The notes under the pieces: model-generated
The model's database searches: none
Told to the model about the DNA's origin: nothing
The model's input: the letters and a program-made list of their open reading frames with translations, nothing else
Part shown: piece after piece, positions 7,757-16,784 of the stretch
How the letters are laid out: the number at the start of each line of letters is the position of its first letter
Numbering within the stretch: the stretch's first letter is position 1
Assembly (NCBI GenBank): GCA_016793885.1
Contig: JAEUHE010000042.1
Location: forward strand, 1-64,000
Source: Verrucomicrobiales bacterium
GTDB lineage: Bacteria > Verrucomicrobiota > Verrucomicrobiia > Limisphaerales > UBA11320
Reading direction: 5' to 3'
Length of the DNA: 64,000 bases
Translations under genes and position numbers: made by a program

Positions 7757-9226
7757 ATGAATGGTGAACGTATGAAGACCCCATTGACCACGACCGAGTT
7801 TCAGCAGGGAATACAGCGTCGAACTTTTTTGTGGAACTCGGCCTATGGTTTGGGTGCCGCGGCTCTGGCCCGCTTGCTTGGCCCGCAGCCCTTGCATGCC
7901 GCCGCTCCGTCTGCGGCCGGCGCTACGAAGAAGTGGCGGGGAGTGATTGCGCAGCCCCATAGCCCGGTGCGGGCTAAACGCATTATCCATCTCTGCATGG
8001 CTGGTGGACCGTCGCATCTGGAGAGCTTTGATTGGAAGCCGGAGCTGAAGCGCCTGCATGATCAGCCCTTTCCTGATTCCTATACCAAGGGGCAGCAGCT
8101 GGCCCAGTTGCAGAACACGGTTCTGAAGGCGCGGGGCTCGTTCGTGGAGTTCAAGCCGTGCGGGAAATCCGGCCTCGAGATCTCCACCCTCTTTCCGCAT
8201 ATCGGAAGCGTGGCGGATGATCTCTGCATCATTCGATCGATGCAGACCGAGCAGATCAACCATGACCCTGCTCATGCGTTTATGAACTCGGGCTCGATCA
8301 TTAAGGGGCGGCCCAGCATGGGTTCCTGGCTCTTGTATGGGTTGGGGGCGGAGACCGAGGATTTACCGGGGTTCATTGTGCTGACTTCGGCGGGCAAGTA
8401 TGGGCTGCAGCCGGTCTCAGCGCGACAGTGGTCGAGCGGATTTCTGCCCAGCCAGTTCCAGGGCATTCTGTTTCAATCTCGGGGAGAGGCGGTGCACTAC
8501 GTGGGCAATCCGCCGGGTGTCTGTCAGAGCACTCAGCGTCAGGTGGTGGAGGAAATCAACCGCCTCAACGGGATGTTGGCCGAGCGTCGGGTCGATCCTG
8601 AAATTCAGACCCGCATTGCGCAGTATGAGATGGCGTTTCGAATGCAGGCTTCAGTCCCTGACCTTACCGATTTCAGCAAGGAATCCGCCTCCACCTTGGA
8701 GCGCTATGGGGTTAAGGAGCCGGGTGATGGCAGCTTTGCATCGAACTGTTTGTTGGCGCGGCGCTTGGCCGAACGGGGCGTGCGCATGATTCAGTTGTAT
8801 CATCGGGCTTGGGATCATCATGGGGATATTGAGAAAGCCATGCCCTCGGCCGCGAAGGATGTGGACCAGCCGACGGCCGCCTTGATTCGCGACCTGAAGG
8901 AGCGTGGGATGCTTGATGACACCTTAATCCTCTGGGGTGGCGAGTTTGGTCGGACGCCCATGGGGCAGGGATCGGGACGCGACCATCATATCCTGGCCTT
9001 CTCCGTCTTTGCGGCCGGAGGCGGAGTTCGGGCGGGAACCGCGTATGGCGCTACCGATGACCTTGGGTATCGCGCGGTGGAGAATGTGGTCAATGTCCAC
9101 GATCTCCATGCGACGTTGCTGCACCTGATGGGCATCGACCACAAGCGACTCAATTTTAAGTTTCAAGGGTTGGATGCTCGGCTGACGGGGATCGCGGGGA
9201 ATGTGGTGAAAGGGATCCTCGGCTAG
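7757..9226 (+). CDS. DUF1501 family protein, Tat-exported
   Basis: A 489-residue DUF1501 protein, an alkaline-phosphatase/sulfatase-fold family almost always encoded beside PSD1 genes. The N-terminus has a twin-arginine signal (QRRTFLWNSAYGLGAAALARLL), so export is likely in folded form. Family landmarks are HLCMAGGPSHLESFDWKP, FPHIGSVADDLCIIRSM, MIQLYHRAWDHH and ILWGGEFGRTPMGQG, with GRDHHILAFS and a C-terminal ATLLHLMGID. Enzymatic activity is unproven. It starts 15 bp after the PSD1 stop, so the two form an operon; an alternative ATG is at 7772. The stop codon lies inside a perfect 27-bp inverted repeat. Confidence 0.93.
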   Translation: MNGERMKTPLTTTEFQQGIQRRTFLWNSAYGLGAAALARLLGPQPLHAAAPSAAGATKKWRGVIAQPHSPVRAKRIIHLCMAGGPSHLESFDWKPELKRLHDQPFPDSYTKGQQLAQLQNTVLKARGSFVEFKPCGKSGLEISTLFPHIGSVADDLCIIRSMQTEQINHDPAHAFMNSGSIIKGRPSMGSWLLYGLGAETEDLPGFIVLTSAGKYGLQPVSARQWSSGFLPSQFQGILFQSRGEAVHYVGNPPGVCQSTQRQVVEEINRLNGMLAERRVDPEIQTRIAQYEMAFRMQASVPDLTDFSKESASTLERYGVKEPGDGSFASNCLLARRLAERGVRMIQLYHRAWDHHGDIEKAMPSAAKDVDQPTAALIRDLKERGMLDDTLILWGGEFGRTPMGQGSGRDHHILAFSVFAAGGGVRAGTAYGATDDLGYRAVENVVNVHDLHATLLHLMGIDHKRLNFKFQGLDARLTGIAGNVVKGILG

Positions 9227-9309
9227 CAGCAAACACCGCCGGCGCGATGGCACGGTTGTTGTGAGGTGCGGAAACCTCAAGGCATCGCGCCGGCGGTGTT
9301 TGCTGCTAG
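9223..9309. repeat. Long perfect hairpin at the end of the DUF1501 gene
   Basis: Arms 9223-9249 and 9283-9309 are perfect inverted copies of 27 bp (CTAGCAGCAAACACCGCCGG and onward), with a 33-base loop that contains a second small stem (TGAGGT/ACCTCA). The left arm includes the TAG stop of the upstream gene. No T-run follows, so it may be a repeat element, an mRNA-end protecting structure, or a terminator of another kind. Confidence 0.8.
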
Positions 9310-9574
9310 GAGGCACTGCGTGCGGCAAGACTGCACCTTGAGGACCTCCATGCTCCGTTGCTGGTGAGGGGACACCTTGGTAAAGTGCACGTGAATCGAG
9401 GCCATCAACCTGGTGGAGAAAAACGGGGACATGGAGTCTTGGTAGCTGGTCTTCTCTGCGGCTCTTCCCGTCTCTGCGCTGCATCATTCAGCTCTCCCTG
9501 GGCCCCGGTGCAGTTTGAGGTGTCGCGGTGAGATTGAGGTTGAATTCAGCGGGTAGCTTGCCTTGCGATGGTGC

Positions 9575-9830
9575 GGGCTTTCAGCCCTCAGCGTGTGTAG
9601 GGGTGCCGAAACCTGGGGTTCTCACCCCAGGCTGGGATGGTGCTGGGCCTGTGGCCCGCGGACTCCAACACTACTGATCCATTCCATTCGAATCTGCGCT
9701 CAAAGGTCTGAGCTGGGGCTGGTATTGGATCGGAGGCTCGTCGGGCTTCAGCACCAAAGGTGCGTCCCATCCCAGCCTGGGGTGACAACCCCAGGGAAAC
9801 ATCCCCTCTCCCTCAAGGGCTGAAAGCCCG
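9575..9830. repeat. 256-bp inverted-repeat element
   Basis: Two nested pairs of inverted copies frame this stretch. CGGGCTTTCAGCCCT at 9575-9589 faces AGGGCTGAAAGCCCG at 9816-9830, and 29-bp arms at 9612-9640 and 9767-9795 differ at one base. No convincing coding content lies inside. It resembles a non-autonomous palindromic element. 9310-9574, upstream, holds nothing I can name. Confidence 0.7.
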
Positions 9831-9978
9831 GCATAAAGCCCCCGAGTCCGTCGCGACCGCACCTCCTTTCTCATTCACCTCTATTCTCCCCCCTTCCTCG
9901 ACGCTTCAAACTTGTGCCTTGAGCTCGTTTTCGCTACTCAGCTTTGTCGCTTTTAAGAAATACTCGTGGAGGAGACCT

Positions 9979-10611
9979 ATGCCTAAGCTTTTCATCATCG
10001 CGAGCTTGTTACTGCTGACGATGGAGTGCGGGTTCAGCCAGGGCTCGGTTGTCTACCACAACACGAGTCAGAGAGACAAATATGTCTTCATGCCCGATCC
10101 GTCGGCTCCAGCCTTGGCAAGACTCGGTGGAAGCTTGTCGGATTATCAGGGTTTCCAGAAAGTGGAAGGTCCGGGCTATTATGCCGAGCTTTGGTGGGCT
10201 CCCGGCGAAGGACAGCCGGAAGCCAGTCTTGGCCCGGTGCCCGGGTCCCTGGTCACGTTTCGCATCGGCCCTACGGCTGGCTTGATCAACGGCAAGGCCA
10301 GACTGGAGATCCCCGGAACTTTCGGAGGGGATCGGGTGACCCTACAACTACGGGTCTGGGAAAACTTCGGGCAAACCGTCAACACCTGGGAGGAAGCGAT
10401 GGACGCCGGATGCATCCATGGAAAATCAAATCTCCTCGGTTATGAGCTCGCCGGAGTAGATCCAGCCGGGAATGATAGGTTAGGGTCAGGCAATATGTCC
10501 TATGCCTTACAATACTTCAGCCTCGTCATCCCCGAGCCATCCTCCGTCTCCCTGCTTTGGTTGGGATTAGGGGCCTGGAGCGTATCCTGCAGACGCAGAG
10601 GTTCAGAGTGA
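9979..10611 (+). CDS. PEP-CTERM sorting domain protein
   Basis: A 210-residue secreted protein. The ATG at 9979 has a good ribosome site (GGAGGAGA at 9968-9975) and gives a signal peptide MPKLFIIASLLLLTMECGFS. The longer open frame upstream runs through a repeat element and is not credible. The middle is an unassigned beta-rich domain. The tail VIPEPSSVSLLWLGLGAW followed by CRRRG is a PEP-CTERM signal: PEP, a membrane span and a basic end. In such bacteria an exosortase cuts this tail; no exosortase gene is in the window. The gene stands alone between repeats. Confidence 0.85.
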   Translation: MPKLFIIASLLLLTMECGFSQGSVVYHNTSQRDKYVFMPDPSAPALARLGGSLSDYQGFQKVEGPGYYAELWWAPGEGQPEASLGPVPGSLVTFRIGPTAGLINGKARLEIPGTFGGDRVTLQLRVWENFGQTVNTWEEAMDAGCIHGKSNLLGYELAGVDPAGNDRLGSGNMSYALQYFSLVIPEPSSVSLLWLGLGAWSVSCRRRGSE

Positions 10612-10925
10612 AGAACGGGTCCTGAGGATTGCCGACGGAAATCCCGACTATTCCTCGGACTGAACCAAGCACCGGACGGATTTACACCGCAGAGACGGGA
10701 AGAGCGCAGAGAAGACTGAAAAAGGGACAACTGCCTGATCTTAGATCTGATCGTTATCGATCAAGGTTGATCGGTCGCTTCTTCTCTGTGGCCCTTTCTG
10801 GGTGCGTGGACGCCAGGGATCAAGTTGGCGTGTAGGAAAAGCGGCAGGACAGCGCTTTTCCTTCGGGTGAGACTGCACAGCTCCGGACACCGAAACGAGG
10901 CTTGGTTCATGGAGAGGCCGTCCGA
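10612..10925. other. Intergenic stretch with one hairpin
   Basis: No gene is visible between the PEP-CTERM gene and the 3' end of tsaD. A perfect 10-bp hairpin (arms 10834-10843 and 10853-10862, AGGAAAAGCG) lies about 65 bases beyond the tsaD stop. It could mark the tsaD transcript end, but no T-run follows on that strand. Confidence 0.5.
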
Positions 10926-11945
10926 TTACAACGGCCAGTGCGGGGTGGCTTCGGTGTCGAGTGAGCTGGGAGCGACGCCCGTGAGCCACTTTCGCTCAGC
11001 GAGAATGCCGATCATGCCCGCATTGTCGGTGCACAGGGAGGGTTCGGCTAGTCGTAGATCGATTCCGCGTGCGGCGCAGGCTGACTGGAGAGACGCCCGG
11101 AGGCCGCGATTGCAGGTCACGCCTCCGGAAGCGGTCACACAGCCAAACCCGCAGGCTTCTGTCGCGCGAATGGTTTTCGTGACCAGCACGTCCACGATCG
11201 CCGCCTGTACGCTGGCGCAGAGATCATTCTGTTCCGGTCCGGGTTGGCGCAGCTCCGGATGTTTCTCGATAAAGTAGCGAACCGACGTCTTGAGTCCGCT
11301 AAAGCTGAATTCATAGCCCGGATCCTTCAGCATGGGCCGGGGGAAAGCATAGGCCTTTGGATTTCCCTGGGCAGCAAGACGATCAAGTTCGGGACCGCCG
11401 GGGTACGGGAGTCCAATGAGCTTGGCGATCTTGTCGAAGCATTCTCCAGCCGCATCGTCGATGGTCCCGCCCAGAATGGTGTGCTGGAGCAAGCCTGCGA
11501 CCTGGACCAGGAGTGTGTGTCCCCCGCTCACAATCAGCGAGAGGTTGGGGGCGAAGGATCCAAAGTCGGCGGCGGGCGGATTGCCTTGGATCCACGGCGA
11601 GTAGAGATGGGCCTCGTGATGGTGGATTCCGAAGAACGGGCGCTGGAGGGCGAAGGCAAAACTTTGCGCGAATTTGAGGCCGGTCATCAGCGCGTTGGGC
11701 AGGCCGGGGCCTTGGGTAGCGGCCACCGCCTGGACCTCAGCTGCGGAGATTCCGGCCTGGCTCAGCGCCAGACGAACCACGACCGGCAGGTTGCGCAAGT
11801 GTTCGCGGGTGGCGAGTTCGGGCACCACGCCGCCATATTCCGCGTGCAGTTTGGTTTGCGATGAAACCACGTTGGCGAGGATCCGGCCTTCGTGGATCAC
11901 CGCCGCGCTACTCTCATCGCAAGAACTTTCAATCGCCAGCAACAT
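10926..11945 (-). CDS. tsaD: tRNA N6-adenosine threonylcarbamoyltransferase TsaD
   Basis: Transfers the threonylcarbamoyl group onto A37 of ANN-reading tRNAs, the last step of t6A synthesis, together with TsaB and TsaE. The ASKHA-fold start MLLAIESSCDESSAAVI is typical, as are YGGVVPELATREH, the metal-binding HHHEAH at about residues 107-112, LSLIVSGGHTLL, DDAAGECFDKIAKLIGLPYPGGP and the late VTASGGVTCNRGLR. The length of 339 residues is normal. It stands alone here; tsaB and tsaE are not nearby. Confidence 0.96.
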   Translation of the reverse strand: MLLAIESSCDESSAAVIHEGRILANVVSSQTKLHAEYGGVVPELATREHLRNLPVVVRLALSQAGISAAEVQAVAATQGPGLPNALMTGLKFAQSFAFALQRPFFGIHHHEAHLYSPWIQGNPPAADFGSFAPNLSLIVSGGHTLLVQVAGLLQHTILGGTIDDAAGECFDKIAKLIGLPYPGGPELDRLAAQGNPKAYAFPRPMLKDPGYEFSFSGLKTSVRYFIEKHPELRQPGPEQNDLCASVQAAIVDVLVTKTIRATEACGFGCVTASGGVTCNRGLRASLQSACAARGIDLRLAEPSLCTDNAGMIGILAERKWLTGVAPSSLDTEATPHWPL

Positions 11946-12045
11946 GGTTGCGGTAGTCTTGTCGATCCGCTCGGCGGAATCGACAAGAATGAAGGGGCGG
12001 GTGATTTGAAGTGGGGAGCTCGGGGGATCCCGACTCCGTCGATGC

Positions 12046-12480
12046 CGAAAAGCTGTAGAGGGCTACAGGACTCTGGAACTATAGCCCTCGTCGGACCACT
12101 TCGCGGTCAACTCCAAGACGCTCCGCGAGGACGCTAGCCCCTATGGAGTGCGGCAGCCCTCTCTGAGTATTACCCACAAGTTCTTCGACCAGATGTTAGA
12201 ATCCCACAGGGATTCCGCCTCAAAGCCCAGGGTTGGCGCGAAGCGGGAGCGCCTACCCTGGGTTAGTAGTTGTTTTCTCACAACCCCAACGCGGGTTGCG
12301 ACTGGATCGGCCAACACCCCCAAACAAACCGCAACCCACGATGGGGTTGTGAATTCTATGGGTTTTTCCCAGGGTAGCTCGTTCCTCGCAACCCTGGGCT
12401 TTGAGGCGCTATCCCGTTGGGATAGAGGTCCAAGATCTTCCGAACTTGTGGGTAATGCTTAGAGACCTCTACCGCTTTCG
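12046..12480. repeat. Outer palindromic repeat, split by an insertion
   Basis: CGAAAAGCTGTAGAGGGCT at 12046-12064 is the inverted partner of CCTCTACCGCTTTCG at 12466-12480 (one base gap, one mismatch). If 12163-12465 and one flanking CCTCT are removed, the right part joins as GCAGCCCTCTACCGCTTTCG, restoring a complete palindromic arm. The element would be about 130 bp before insertion. No coding content is seen. Confidence 0.6.
12163..12465. mobile_element. MITE-like nested palindromic element with 5-bp flanking duplication
   Basis: A 303-bp non-coding element with terminal inverted repeats of about 80 bp. The left end starts near TATTACCCACAAGTTC and the right end is its inverted copy ending GGGTAAT; both carry CCTCAAAGCCCAGGGTTG towards the inside. 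Its centre holds a second inverted pair (CACAACCCCAACGCGGGTTG against its partner near 12330-12352). CCTCT lies on both sides (12158-12162 and 12466-12470), as expected for a target duplication. No transposase is inside, so movement would have to be in trans. Confidence 0.6.
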
Positions 12481-12508
12481 TCCCCCCGGCGTAGCCGGGA
12501 TCCCCTGA

Positions 12509-12973
12509 TCTCGCCCACTTTTAATTACACCCGTTACCACACGGCAGGCGTTTTCCACCTCGACAGGGCGATCAATCTTCCAGGTCCAACTGGCCGCCGG
12601 TGATAGCGATCAGGACGGCTTGGCGGATGATTGGGAATATGCGTATTTCAACAGCCTGAGTCACAACGGCGCCGAGGACTCAGATGGGGATGATCGTAGC
12701 GATGGCGAGGAGTATCGAGCCGGGACGAGTCCAGTCAGCGGTGAATCGGTTCTGCGCGTGTTCACTCTGCGTCGGTCCGGGGCTGCCGGAGTGCAAGTCT
12801 TGTGGGCGGCGGTACCGGGCAAGATCTATGGCATTCAGCGTCGGGACTCACTGGCTGATGCCGCGTGGCAGGACGTGGGTTCAGTGAGAGCGCTGACCAG
12901 CACAGCGGACTGGACAGATGTCGATCCTTCGGTGTTCGGGCAGCGCTACTACCGGGTCTTCGTAATGGAGTAG
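12509..12973 (+). pseudogene. 3' remnant of a TSP3-repeat secreted protein
   Basis: The frame is open from 12509 (after a TGA at 12506-12508) to the TAG at 12971-12973, but has no plausible start: the first TTG, at 12620, falls inside the calcium-binding repeat DSDQDGLADDWE. The product has TSP3-type repeats (DSDGDDRSDGEEYRAGTSP) and then the C-terminal domain found in several other proteins here (KIYGIQRRDSL..AAW, ending YYRVFVME). The 5' part is missing, and a palindromic element with a nested insertion sits directly upstream. The best reading is a gene truncated by repeat-mediated rearrangement. Confidence 0.65.
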
Positions 12974-13039
12974 GGCGCGAGCCCGCAGCCTCGTCTCCCG
13001 TTTTCAGAAGGATTCCTAGCCCGTATAGCTCGACCCGCT

Positions 13040-15304
13040 TTACGGACTTCGTGAGGACGGCGCTGCCGCACCGGAACGGGGCGGCAATTCACGGCCCGGG
13101 ACCTGGCTTTGGTCCAGCCAGCGGTGGAGGGTTTCCCGCAGTTCGCGCGCGTGGATGGGTTTGGTCAGATAATCGTCCATCCCGGCAGCGAGGCAGGCGA
13201 GGCGATCTCCTGGCATGGCGCTGGCGGTGATCGCGACAATCGGAACGTGGCGCGAGGGCGGCCGCCCGGCAACGTTCGCTCGTTCAGCCTCGATCCGCCG
13301 GATCTCCGCGCTCGCGGCCAGGCCATCCATGACCGGCATATGGCAGTCCATCAGGATCAGGTCGTAGCTATTGTTCTGGAAAAGTTCGACGGTTTCACGT
13401 CCGTTCGCGGCCAGATCGAGGTGGCAATCGTACTTGGTCAGCAGCTTGCGCAGGAGGAGTTGATTCGTTGGATTGTCTTCCGCGGCGAGCACTCTCCAGC
13501 CTGGCGTTGACGGTTCCAATCGCGCCGGTTGGCTGAACGGGGAGGGGAGAGCTTGCGTCGAAGGGTCTGGTTGCACTCGCACCTGAGTTGCTTCCGGTTG
13601 GGTGTCGGACGCCGAGGAGACCTCCTCCGGACCGCATCCGCGGGGAAGATCGAACCAGAACGTCGATCCGGTGCCTTCCTTGCTTTCCAGCCCGATCTGT
13701 CCTCCCATCAGCTCTACCAGCCGCTTGCTGATGGCCAGTCCGAGTCCGGTCCCGCCGTAACGGCGAGTCGTGGACGAATCGGCCTGGCTGAAACGGTGGA
13801 AGAGCTTGGCTTGTTGTTCGAGTGGGATTCCAATGCCGGTGTCCGCTACCTGGATTTTCAGCCGATCCCCTTTCCCGGTGACCCGAATCGTGACCTGGCC
13901 CTGTTCCGTGAATTTGATCGCGTTTCCGATGAGATTGACCAAGACTTGCCTCGTCCGAAGCGGGTCTCCGAAGGCCCTGGGCGAGGCTTCGGGGTCATAG
14001 TTGACTCTCACCTCCAGGCGCTTTTCCTTGGCCCGCGCCCGCAGAACATCCAGCGCCTGCGCAATGATAGGCTCGAGGTTAAAGTCGGTCCGCAGAATAT
14101 CCATCCTGCCGGCCTCGATTTTGGAGAAGTCCAGGATATCATTGATGATGCAGAGGAGTCCCTCAGCCGAGTTTCGGATGGTTCGAACCGACAGTGCCTG
14201 CTCCTCGCTAAGCGGTGTTTCGAGCAAGAGCTCAGTGAACCCCATGACCCCGTTCATCGGAGTTCTGATCTCGTGGCTCATGGTGGCGATGAACTCGCTC
14301 TTGGCTCGGTTCCCGGCCTCGGCTTCATCGCGCGCGCGCACCAGTTCCTCCTCGGTTCGTTTTCGAACCTCCATCTCGCGCGTCAGCTCCGTCGTTCGGT
14401 GTTGTACCTTCTTCTCCAGATCCGCATTGATGTTCTGCAGATCGCGAGAAAGGTCTCGGGCCTTTCGGTGGAGTGTCAAAGCCCCAAGGATGAGCACGAA
14501 AATGGCGAAATAGAGCGATCCTTTGAGCACATTGTTCTGGTTTGCGCGCCGCTCGATGAGGCGCCTGTGCGTGAGAATCAGGCGCTCTATGGTAGCCTCT
14601 GGCTTGACCTGGAGGAACTGACGAATCGCGGTGTCCACCCGCGGTTTCGCTGTCAGGACCATGTTCGCATGGGCTCGAGCCAGTTCGAGCGGTTGCTGCA
14701 GGTCCTTTGGTTGGGCGGATCCGCTCAGCATCTCCCAGCGCTGTTCCCAGTCCAGAACCTCCAACCTTTCACCCCGCAGCACGAAATCGGTCGCTTGATT
14801 GGCTAGTTTGCGCAGTTCGAGATGGACGTCACGCTTTCCGTTCTGCTCGAGGAGCAGGCCCGCCTTGGAAACGAGCGAGGGCAGGAATCGGACCGAATTG
14901 ATCAGCGAGGAGTTCTCGGTGGCAAATGACGTCGAGGAGGCTTGCCGAAGTTGCTGGTTCTCCTTGAGTTGGCCGAGAAATGGTTCGAGCGCTCGGCGCT
15001 CGGCGTTCGGAAGAGAGCGGATGTTGGCGTGAAGGCGCTCCTGAATGCGGTCTATCTCTCGCCCGGCTGCCGTGAGTTCGTCATAGCTGGTAGCTAGGCC
15101 CAGGCTGAGCTGGAGCACCTCCGCATCCCGAAGCGATTCGATTCCAACCAGGCGTCGGCACAACAGGTGCAATTCTTCCGCGGCGGTCTGATCAACCCGG
15201 GTCGCAATGAGCGCCAAAATGTTGAGCCCGATCAACAGAATGATCCCCGCCAGCAGAGGCCTGGAGGAGAGATCAATGCGAAATGGTTTTCGGGAGTTCC
15301 CCAT
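13040..15304 (-). CDS. Hybrid sensor histidine kinase / response regulator with DAHL-type sensor
   Basis: A 754-residue membrane-bound kinase. The first transmembrane helix is [18 protein letters not shown] (about residues 17-34). A long helical extracytoplasmic region of the DAHL type follows, then a second span [16 protein letters not shown] and a coiled coil. HisKA holds the phosphoacceptor in [12 protein letters not shown] (around residue 342). HATPase_c shows [18 protein letters not shown] and [14 protein letters not shown]. The C-terminal receiver shows [22 protein letters not shown] and YLTKP (about residues 600-735). The output partner is not encoded here, though an Hpt protein would be expected elsewhere. 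Its start overlaps the end of the upstream peroxidase gene by 32 bp, so the two are transcribed and probably translated together. Confidence 0.92.
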   Translation of the reverse strand: MGNSRKPFRIDLSSRPLLAGIILLIGLNILALIATRVDQTAAEELHLLCRRLVGIESLRDAEVLQLSLGLATSYDELTAAGREIDRIQERLHANIRSLPNAERRALEPFLGQLKENQQLRQASSTSFATENSSLINSVRFLPSLVSKAGLLLEQNGKRDVHLELRKLANQATDFVLRGERLEVLDWEQRWEMLSGSAQPKDLQQPLELARAHANMVLTAKPRVDTAIRQFLQVKPEATIERLILTHRRLIERRANQNNVLKGSLYFAIFVLILGALTLHRKARDLSRDLQNINADLEKKVQHRTTELTREMEVRKRTEEELVRARDEAEAGNRAKSEFIATMSHEIRTPMNGVMGFTELLLETPLSEEQALSVRTIRNSAEGLLCIINDILDFSKIEAGRMDILRTDFNLEPIIAQALDVLRARAKEKRLEVRVNYDPEASPRAFGDPLRTRQVLVNLIGNAIKFTEQGQVTIRVTGKGDRLKIQVADTGIGIPLEQQAKLFHRFSQADSSTTRRYGGTGLGLAISKRLVELMGGQIGLESKEGTGSTFWFDLPRGCGPEEVSSASDTQPEATQVRVQPDPSTQALPSPFSQPARLEPSTPGWRVLAAEDNPTNQLLLRKLLTKYDCHLDLAANGRETVELFQNNSYDLILMDCHMPVMDGLAASAEIRRIEAERANVAGRPPSRHVPIVAITASAMPGDRLACLAAGMDDYLTKPIHARELRETLHRWLDQSQVPGRELPPRSGAAAPSSRSP

Positions 15305-16784
15305 TCAATGATTCAAGGAAGGAAGCGATCCACTTCACTTCCTGGGTTTCTAGCGTTCTTCCCAACTGATAGTGCGCCATGGTGTTGATGGCCCGCTCCA
15401 GCGTGTCGACGCTGCCGTCGTGGAAATAGGGGGCCGTGCGTGCGATGTTCCGGAGGGAGGGCACTTTAAACTTGTGGCGATCGGAGTCTGCGCCAGTGAT
15501 CGTGTAACGTCCCAGATCAGCGCTTGTGACCGGGCCGCCGCGATCCTTGAAGTAATCTCCGAACTTGCCCATCGTCTGGAACATGTTGCCCCCTACGTTC
15601 ACCCCTTGGTGGCACGATACACAGCCTACGTCTTTGAAGAGTTGGTAACCCCTCAGCTCCTCCGCGTTCAGGCTTTCGGAGCTGCCTCTGAGCCATTGAT
15701 CGAATCTCGAGTTGGGCGTTAGCAGTGTTCGCTCGAAGCTGGCGATCGCTTCGGTGATGACGTCTCGATCGATGAGCCGCCCGGGCCAGAGTTCCGCAAA
15801 CTCAATCCGGTAGGCCGGATCAGAGTTGATCTTGACCGCCACTCTGGACCATTTGGAGCCCATCTCTTTGGGGTTCTCAACGGGGCTTTCCGCCTGCTTC
15901 TGAAGGCTCGGTGCGCTGCCATCCCACAGTTGATGCATATTCAGCGCCGCATTGTAGACCGTGGGGGTGTTGATTTCCCCGTCCTGGCCGCGGATTCCAC
16001 GCGGAAACCGTCGGCGATCCATGCCCCAGTCCTCCAGCCTGTGGCAATCCGAACAGGCCATGCTGTTGTCATCGGAAAGCCTCCGATCATGGAAGAGGCG
16101 TCTTCCCAGAGCGACTTTCAGGGGGTCTGCCTGGATCTCGAGTGGGACGGGGCGGATGGGTTCCTCCCGCACCGTCGGCTGGTCCCCCGCGGTTCGGAAC
16201 TGGCTGGCCAGCTCTTCCGACGGGTGGTCCTTGGCGTTAACTGAACGGGCCCTGGCCGAGATCGCAGCGTTGAAGGGGGAGATGCAGCCGAGGACAATCA
16301 TGGCGACACAAGTCAGCCAGCCGACCGCTACCTGGCGCGCCAGCGCAGGATGCCGCTGTGATCGTGACATAATCCAGGAGTCCACTGTCCAGGTTCCGTT
16401 CGTCGAGTGTTGCAGCGCGAGCGGGATCGCCACACCCAGGAGCAGCCCGAGATCTCTCACTCCAGTATGGTCGAACCCCACACATCCCACGATTAGGGAC
16501 AACTCGGCCGTCGCTGCCAAAGCGCTGGCGCGTTGCCAGAACCCGAGGAGTAGCTGAAGGCCGATGACGACCTCAAACACGCCCAGGAGATGGAAAATGC
16601 GCAGGGGAGTATCCTCCTGCAGATGGTAGATCAATAGAGGCCCCAACCAGGCCGGGACGTAAACGAACCAATCCTCCGGCGAGGAGAATTTGGCGCTTCC
16701 GAACAGAATGAAGACCATGCCCAGGCCGGTCCTCATGGCAACAGCCGCGATCGTTCGGGCTAGACTGGGAAGCTGATCGGTCAT
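15273..16784 (-). CDS. DoxX-like membrane domain fused to di-haem cytochrome c peroxidase
   Basis: A 503-residue fusion. Residues 1 to about 165 form a DoxX/MauE-like four-helix membrane domain (GMVFILFGSAKFSSPEDW, FEVVIGLQLLLGF, LGLLLGVAIPLAL) with a further span VGWLTCVAMIVLGCI. The rest is a MauG/CcpA-type di-haem peroxidase (LGRRLFHDRRLSDDNSMACSDCH). Haem 1 is CSDCH near residue 243 and haem 2 is CVSCH near residue 385; VPSLRNIARTAPYFHDGSV is the typical late motif. The peroxidase part would face outside the cytoplasmic membrane, held by the DoxX part. The 3' end overlaps the histidine-kinase start by 32 bp, pointing to a redox-linked sensing unit. The two halves exist separately in other bacteria. 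Confidence 0.88.
   Translation of the reverse strand: MTDQLPSLARTIAAVAMRTGLGMVFILFGSAKFSSPEDWFVYVPAWLGPLLIYHLQEDTPLRIFHLLGVFEVVIGLQLLLGFWQRASALAATAELSLIVGCVGFDHTGVRDLGLLLGVAIPLALQHSTNGTWTVDSWIMSRSQRHPALARQVAVGWLTCVAMIVLGCISPFNAAISARARSVNAKDHPSEELASQFRTAGDQPTVREEPIRPVPLEIQADPLKVALGRRLFHDRRLSDDNSMACSDCHRLEDWGMDRRRFPRGIRGQDGEINTPTVYNAALNMHQLWDGSAPSLQKQAESPVENPKEMGSKWSRVAVKINSDPAYRIEFAELWPGRLIDRDVITEAIASFERTLLTPNSRFDQWLRGSSESLNAEELRGYQLFKDVGCVSCHQGVNVGGNMFQTMGKFGDYFKDRGGPVTSADLGRYTITGADSDRHKFKVPSLRNIARTAPYFHDGSVDTLERAINTMAHYQLGRTLETQEVKWIASFLESLNGELPKTISH

Noticed and set aside
9760-9978. N-terminal extension of the PEP-CTERM gene
   Set aside because: The extension runs through an inverted-repeat element, and the ATG at 9979 has a strong ribosome site and a good signal peptide.
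12620-12973. Intact small gene starting at TTG 12620
   Set aside because: The TTG lies inside a calcium-binding repeat whose first half is encoded upstream in the same frame, so it is a truncated gene rather than a new start.
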